Shown piece after piece: positions 7,415-9,194 of a DNA stretch of 9,194 nt. Position 1 is the first letter of the stretch. Each line of letters starts with the position of its first letter. The stretch comes from an uncultured Collinsella sp. GTDB taxonomy: Bacteria; Actinomycetota; Coriobacteriia; Coriobacteriales; Coriobacteriaceae. A program made the translations under genes and the position numbers. Under the pieces are notes generated by a model that saw nothing but the letters and a program-made list of their open reading frames with translations, was not told where the DNA came from and made no database searches. The DNA lies in contig CATZEP010000047.1 of the NCBI GenBank assembly GCA_958418185.1, positions 1 through 9,194 of the forward strand, in the 5' to 3' direction.

Positions 7415-8223
7415 GTGAGCGCCTGACCGACAACCCCACGCTCTTCAGGCTTCGCGTTCGCTATGGCAAGCGCGACCGTCTTAAGTACCTGGGCCATCTC
7501 GAAGTGATTCATACCATTGAGCGCATCGTGCGTCGCGCGGGGCTGCCCTATGCTGTGACGCAGGGCTTCTCTCCGCACATGCGCGTGGGCTTTTCGTCGG
7601 CGCTGCCGGTGGGAACGTCGTCGACCTGTGAGTGGTATGACCTGTTTATGACCGAGTTCGTCGCACTCGACGAGGCGTTTGAGCGCCTAGCGGCGGCATC
7701 TCCGGCCGATCTTGCCCCCATCGAGGCGGCATACATCGACGTGCGCACACCGGCGCTGACAGCGCAACTCACGCGTCTGTCGTACCGTATCGACCTACAC
7801 TTGGACGCCGAAGCACCCGTGAGCGCCGATGAGGTGCGCGCTGCGATCGACACGTTGCGTGCAGGCCATGGCATCGACTACGCACGCGGTAAGAAGAGCA
7901 AGCGCCTAGACCTTGACCACACACTTGTGGGCTATGAGCTCACGGCAGGGGAGCGCCCGGACCATCTGGTGCTCATGCTCGACACCCATGCCGACAACGA
8001 GGGGTCCATGCGTCCGGAAATTTTGCTTTCTGCCGCTGATGTTTTGTTGCAGGGCTTGACCCCGGGCGTCGATGCACCTATTGTTTCCACCGGTATGCAA
8101 GACCTCGTGACCATCTGCTCCTACGATGTCGAGCGTCAGAATCAAGCATGCGAGGACGACGAGGGCCGACTCGTCAGCCCCATACCTGTGCGAACTTGTG
8201 GATTTGCTCCACATACTCGTTGA
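7411..8223 (+). CDS. DUF2344 / TIGR03936 radical-SAM-linked protein
   Basis: This 270-aa protein of unknown function belongs to a family found adjacent to, or fused with, TIGR03960 radical SAM proteins. The conserved part begins at residue 12 with FRLRVRYGKRDRLKYLGHLE, followed by RRAGLPYAVTQGFSPHMR and FSSALPVG (about 41-68), the family hallmarks. A basic patch, RGKKSKRLDL, lies near 159-168. The last 30 or so residues, from about 240, are variable and end in a region that also holds the start of the next promoter. The ATG overlaps the upstream TGA as ATGA, and a GGTGGG sequence lies 9 nt before it, so the two proteins are probably made together by coupled translation. Codon choice is less GC-biased than next door, with several CTA and many GCA/ACA codons. 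A role as substrate-binding partner of the radical SAM enzyme is inference. Confidence 0.88.
   Translation: MSERLTDNPTLFRLRVRYGKRDRLKYLGHLEVIHTIERIVRRAGLPYAVTQGFSPHMRVGFSSALPVGTSSTCEWYDLFMTEFVALDEAFERLAAASPADLAPIEAAYIDVRTPALTAQLTRLSYRIDLHLDAEAPVSADEVRAAIDTLRAGHGIDYARGKKSKRLDLDHTLVGYELTAGERPDHLVLMLDTHADNEGSMRPEILLSAADVLLQGLTPGVDAPIVSTGMQDLVTICSYDVERQNQACEDDEGRLVSPIPVRTCGFAPHTR
8197..8213 (+). other. Short inverted repeat just before the rplU promoter
   Basis: TGTGGA and TCCACA form a perfect 6-bp stem with a 5-base loop (TTTGC). There is no following T-run, so it is not a standard intrinsic terminator. It ends 6 nt before the -35 box and lies within the variable 3' end of the DUF2344 gene. 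It could be an operator, an RNA 3' hairpin or chance. Confidence 0.35.
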
Positions 8224-8248
8224 CGGGGGTATTATCGCCTGCTACTAT
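8220..8248 (+). promoter_or_regulatory. Sigma70-type promoter for rplU-rpmA
   Basis: A -35 box TTGACG (8220-8225, 5 of 6 to consensus) and a -10 box TACTAT (8243-8248, 4 of 6) are separated by exactly 17 nt. Transcription would start near 8255, leaving a leader of about 36 nt before rplU. The -35 box includes the TGA stop of the DUF2344 gene. Location in the only sizeable gap upstream of rplU supports the call; the start site is not demonstrated. Confidence 0.65.
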
Positions 8249-8290
8249 ATTCGGCTGTTGCACTAACTGATGCATGAAGGGCAAGTAAAC

Positions 8291-8665
8291 ATGTACGCAA
8301 TCGTTAACACGGGCGGCAAGCAGTACAAGGTCGCCACCGACGATGTCATCACCGTCGAGAAGATCGAGGGCAATGAGGGCGACAAGATCACCCTGCCGGT
8401 TATCTTCCTCAACGATGGTAAGAAGATCGTCACCGATCCCGACAAGCTGGCCAAGGCCAAGGTTACCGCTCAGATCGTTGAGCAGTTCAAGGGCGAGAAG
8501 CAGCTGGTCTTCAAGTTCCACAAGCGCAAGCGCTATCGTCGTCTGAAGGGTCACCGTCAGCAGCTCACCAAGCTGAAGATCGTGAAGGTTCAGGCTACCT
8601 CCCGCGCCAAGAAGGCTGTCAAGGCAGAGGCTGAGGCTGTTGCCGAGGCTCCCGTCGCCGAGTAG
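8291..8665 (+). CDS. rplU: 50S ribosomal protein L21 (bL21)
   Basis: bL21 binds 23S rRNA in the large ribosomal subunit. The 124-aa product begins MYAIVNTGGKQYKV, the standard L21 start, and contains FKFHKRKRYRRLKGHRQQLT (about 75-93), the basic rRNA-binding stretch followed by the conserved GHRQ. An upstream in-frame ATG at 8270 would add seven unconserved residues, so 8291 is chosen, with GAAGGG at 8276-8281 and a 9-nt spacer. The conserved protein is about 103 residues; this one has an extra tail of about 20, rich in Ala, Glu and Lys (AVKAEAEAVAEAPVAE), as seen in some actinobacterial homologues. Codon use is strongly biased (AAG, CTG), fitting high expression. It is followed by rpmA after 33 nt, almost certainly on the same transcript. 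Confidence 0.97.
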   Translation: MYAIVNTGGKQYKVATDDVITVEKIEGNEGDKITLPVIFLNDGKKIVTDPDKLAKAKVTAQIVEQFKGEKQLVFKFHKRKRYRRLKGHRQQLTKLKIVKVQATSRAKKAVKAEAEAVAEAPVAE

Positions 8666-8698
8666 ATTACACTCGTAACGAAAGAGTAGGTATACACA

Positions 8699-8956
8699 AT
8701 GGCACACAAAAAAGGACTCGGTTCCTCCCGTAATGGCCGTGACTCCCGCGGTCAGCGCCTTGGCACGAAGCGCTATGCCGGCCAGACGGTAACCACGGGC
8801 ACGATTCTCGTCCGTCAGCACGGCACGCACATCCACCCGGGTGAGAACGTTGGCCGTGGCAAGGACGACACGCTGTTCGCGCTGGTCGACGGTACCGTTG
8901 AGTTCCACAAGGGTATCAAGCACAGGGTCAGCGTACGCCCGCTCGCGAACGCGTAA
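8699..8956 (+). CDS. rpmA: 50S ribosomal protein L27 (bL27)
   Basis: bL27 sits near the peptidyl transferase centre, where its N-terminal tail reaches the P-site tRNA. The 85-aa product is of normal length and matches throughout: AHKKGLGSSRNGRDSRGQRLG, ILVRQHGTHIHPGENVGRGKD, and FALVDGTVEFHKG before a basic C-terminus. It starts directly with MAHKKG, so it lacks the N-terminal extension that Bacillota L27 carries and removes with the protease Prp. Consistently, no prp (ysxB) gene lies between rplU and rpmA. The ribosome binding site is modest (AGTAGG at 8685-8690, 8-nt spacer). A strong terminator follows. Confidence 0.97.
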   Translation: MAHKKGLGSSRNGRDSRGQRLGTKRYAGQTVTTGTILVRQHGTHIHPGENVGRGKDDTLFALVDGTVEFHKGIKHRVSVRPLANA

Positions 8957-8972
8957 TTCACCCTTCATAGAG

Positions 8973-8982
8973 CACATATGTG
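8973..8982. repeat. Perfect 10-bp palindrome CACATATGTG
   Basis: CACATATGTG is its own reverse complement and lies between the rpmA stop and the terminator, sharing its last base with the terminator stem. It could be a protein-binding site or chance. Confidence 0.35.
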
Positions 8983-9025
8983 GGAGGCACTTGAGTTTTA
9001 GGATTCAAGGGTCTCCCTCTTTTTT
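8982..9025 (+). terminator. Rho-independent terminator after rpmA
   Basis: GGGAGGC (8982-8988) pairs with GTCTCCC (9011-9017, one G-U), then one A-G mismatch, then CTTGAGT (8990-8996) pairs with ATTCAAG (9003-9009, one G-U). The loop is TTTAGG (8997-9002). TCTTTTTT follows at 9018-9025. The stem of about 14 pairs with an adjacent T-run is a textbook intrinsic terminator for the rplU-rpmA transcript. It ends one base before the obgE ribosome binding site, so it may also act as an attenuator of obgE. Confidence 0.88.
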
Positions 9026-9026
9026 G

Positions 9027-9033
9027 TAGGAGG
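9027..9033 (+). promoter_or_regulatory. Shine-Dalgarno TAGGAGG deciding the obgE start
   Basis: TAGGAGG is a near-perfect ribosome binding site lying 8 nt before TTG 9042. No ATG or GTG is available nearby in frame; a CTG at 9039 would have only a 5-nt spacer. TTG 9042 is therefore the preferred start of obgE. Confidence 0.75.
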
Positions 9034-9041
9034 CGATTCTG

Positions 9042-9194
9042 TTGTCACAGTTCACCGATATCAGCCGAATTAACGTTTGCGGCGGCGACGGCGGAGCCGG
9101 ATGCATGTCGTTTAGGCGCGAGGCATTTGTTCCCAAGGGCGGCCCCGATGGCGGCGACGGCGGTCGTGGCGGCAATGTCGTCATCCAGGCCGAT
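9042..9194 (+). CDS. obgE: GTPase ObgE/CgtA, N-terminal part (3' end outside window)
   Basis: Obg is an essential ribosome-associated GTPase that acts in 50S assembly and stress responses. The visible 51 codons read from a TTG start (MSQFTDISRINVCGGDGG) through MSFRREAFVPKGGPDGGDGG to the window end. This is the glycine-rich Obg fold found at the N-terminus of the family; the G domain lies beyond the window. The common order rplU-rpmA-obgE further supports the call. The start follows TAGGAGG by 8 nt. The terminator just upstream leaves no room for a promoter between hairpin and ribosome binding site. Confidence 0.94.
   Translation, partial: MSQFTDISRINVCGGDGGAGCMSFRREAFVPKGGPDGGDGGRGGNVVIQAD

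Noticed and set aside
8270..8290. Upstream ATG extending L21 by seven residues
   Set aside because: The added residues (MHEGQVN) are not part of any L21 family start, and the Shine-Dalgarno is inside the extension, correctly spaced for 8291.
8249..8290. Riboswitch or L21 leader RNA before rplU
   Set aside because: The predicted leader is only about 36 nt and shows no stable stem; too short for a known ribosomal protein leader structure.
8666..8698. Small hairpins between rplU and rpmA (TTAC-GTAA, ACTC-GAGT)
   Set aside because: Stems are only 4 bp with no T-run, too weak to be a terminator or a structured element.
8174..8977. 267-codon minus-strand open frame over rplU and rpmA
   Set aside because: In register with both ribosomal protein genes, which lack TTA, CTA and TCA codons; Leu-rich product is the reverse reading of CAG/AAG-type codons.

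Overview
The window is a compact, GC-rich, entirely plus-strand bacterial chromosomal segment. It looks like a high-GC Gram-positive of the class Coriobacteriia, probably Collinsella-like. This placement is inferred from protein character, GC-ending codon use, strong GGAGG ribosome binding sites and gene order, not from a database search. Bacillota are less likely because ribosomal protein L27 lacks their cleavable N-terminal extension. No mobile elements, CRISPR arrays, tRNAs or rRNAs were seen.

Region 1 (1-4579) is the rod-shape and cell-elongation cluster: the 3' part of mreC, then mreD, mrdA (PBP2, transpeptidase) and rodA (SEDS glycosyltransferase). Gaps are 9-13 nt and each gene from mreD on has a clear Shine-Dalgarno, so this is almost certainly one operon. 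RodA polymerises lipid II into glycan strands, PBP2 cross-links them, and MreC/MreD scaffold and regulate the pair. mreB is not in view.

Region 2 (4598-8223) continues in the same direction without an evident terminator and holds three poorly understood genes. The first is a 309-aa protein with a DUF697-like hydrophobic C-terminal half and an N-terminal half that may be a decayed GTPase domain. The second is a 625-aa radical SAM protein of the uncharacterised TIGR03960 type. The third is its usual partner, a 270-aa DUF2344/TIGR03936 protein, whose start overlaps the radical SAM stop by 4 nt. This pair is the best candidate here for an undescribed system.

Region 3 (8220-9194) is the ribosomal block rplU-rpmA followed by obgE (cut by the window end). 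A good sigma70-type promoter begins inside the stop codon of the DUF2344 gene and drives rplU-rpmA. A strong intrinsic terminator follows rpmA, and its U-run ends one base before the obgE ribosome binding site, so obgE is probably expressed by read-through or from an unseen promoter. Many clostridial and actinobacterial relatives of this neighbourhood carry an RNase E/G gene between the DUF2344 gene and rplU; it is absent here.

Every stretch between genes is under 100 bases. Long minus-strand open frames are shadows caused by avoidance of TTA, CTA and TCA codons.
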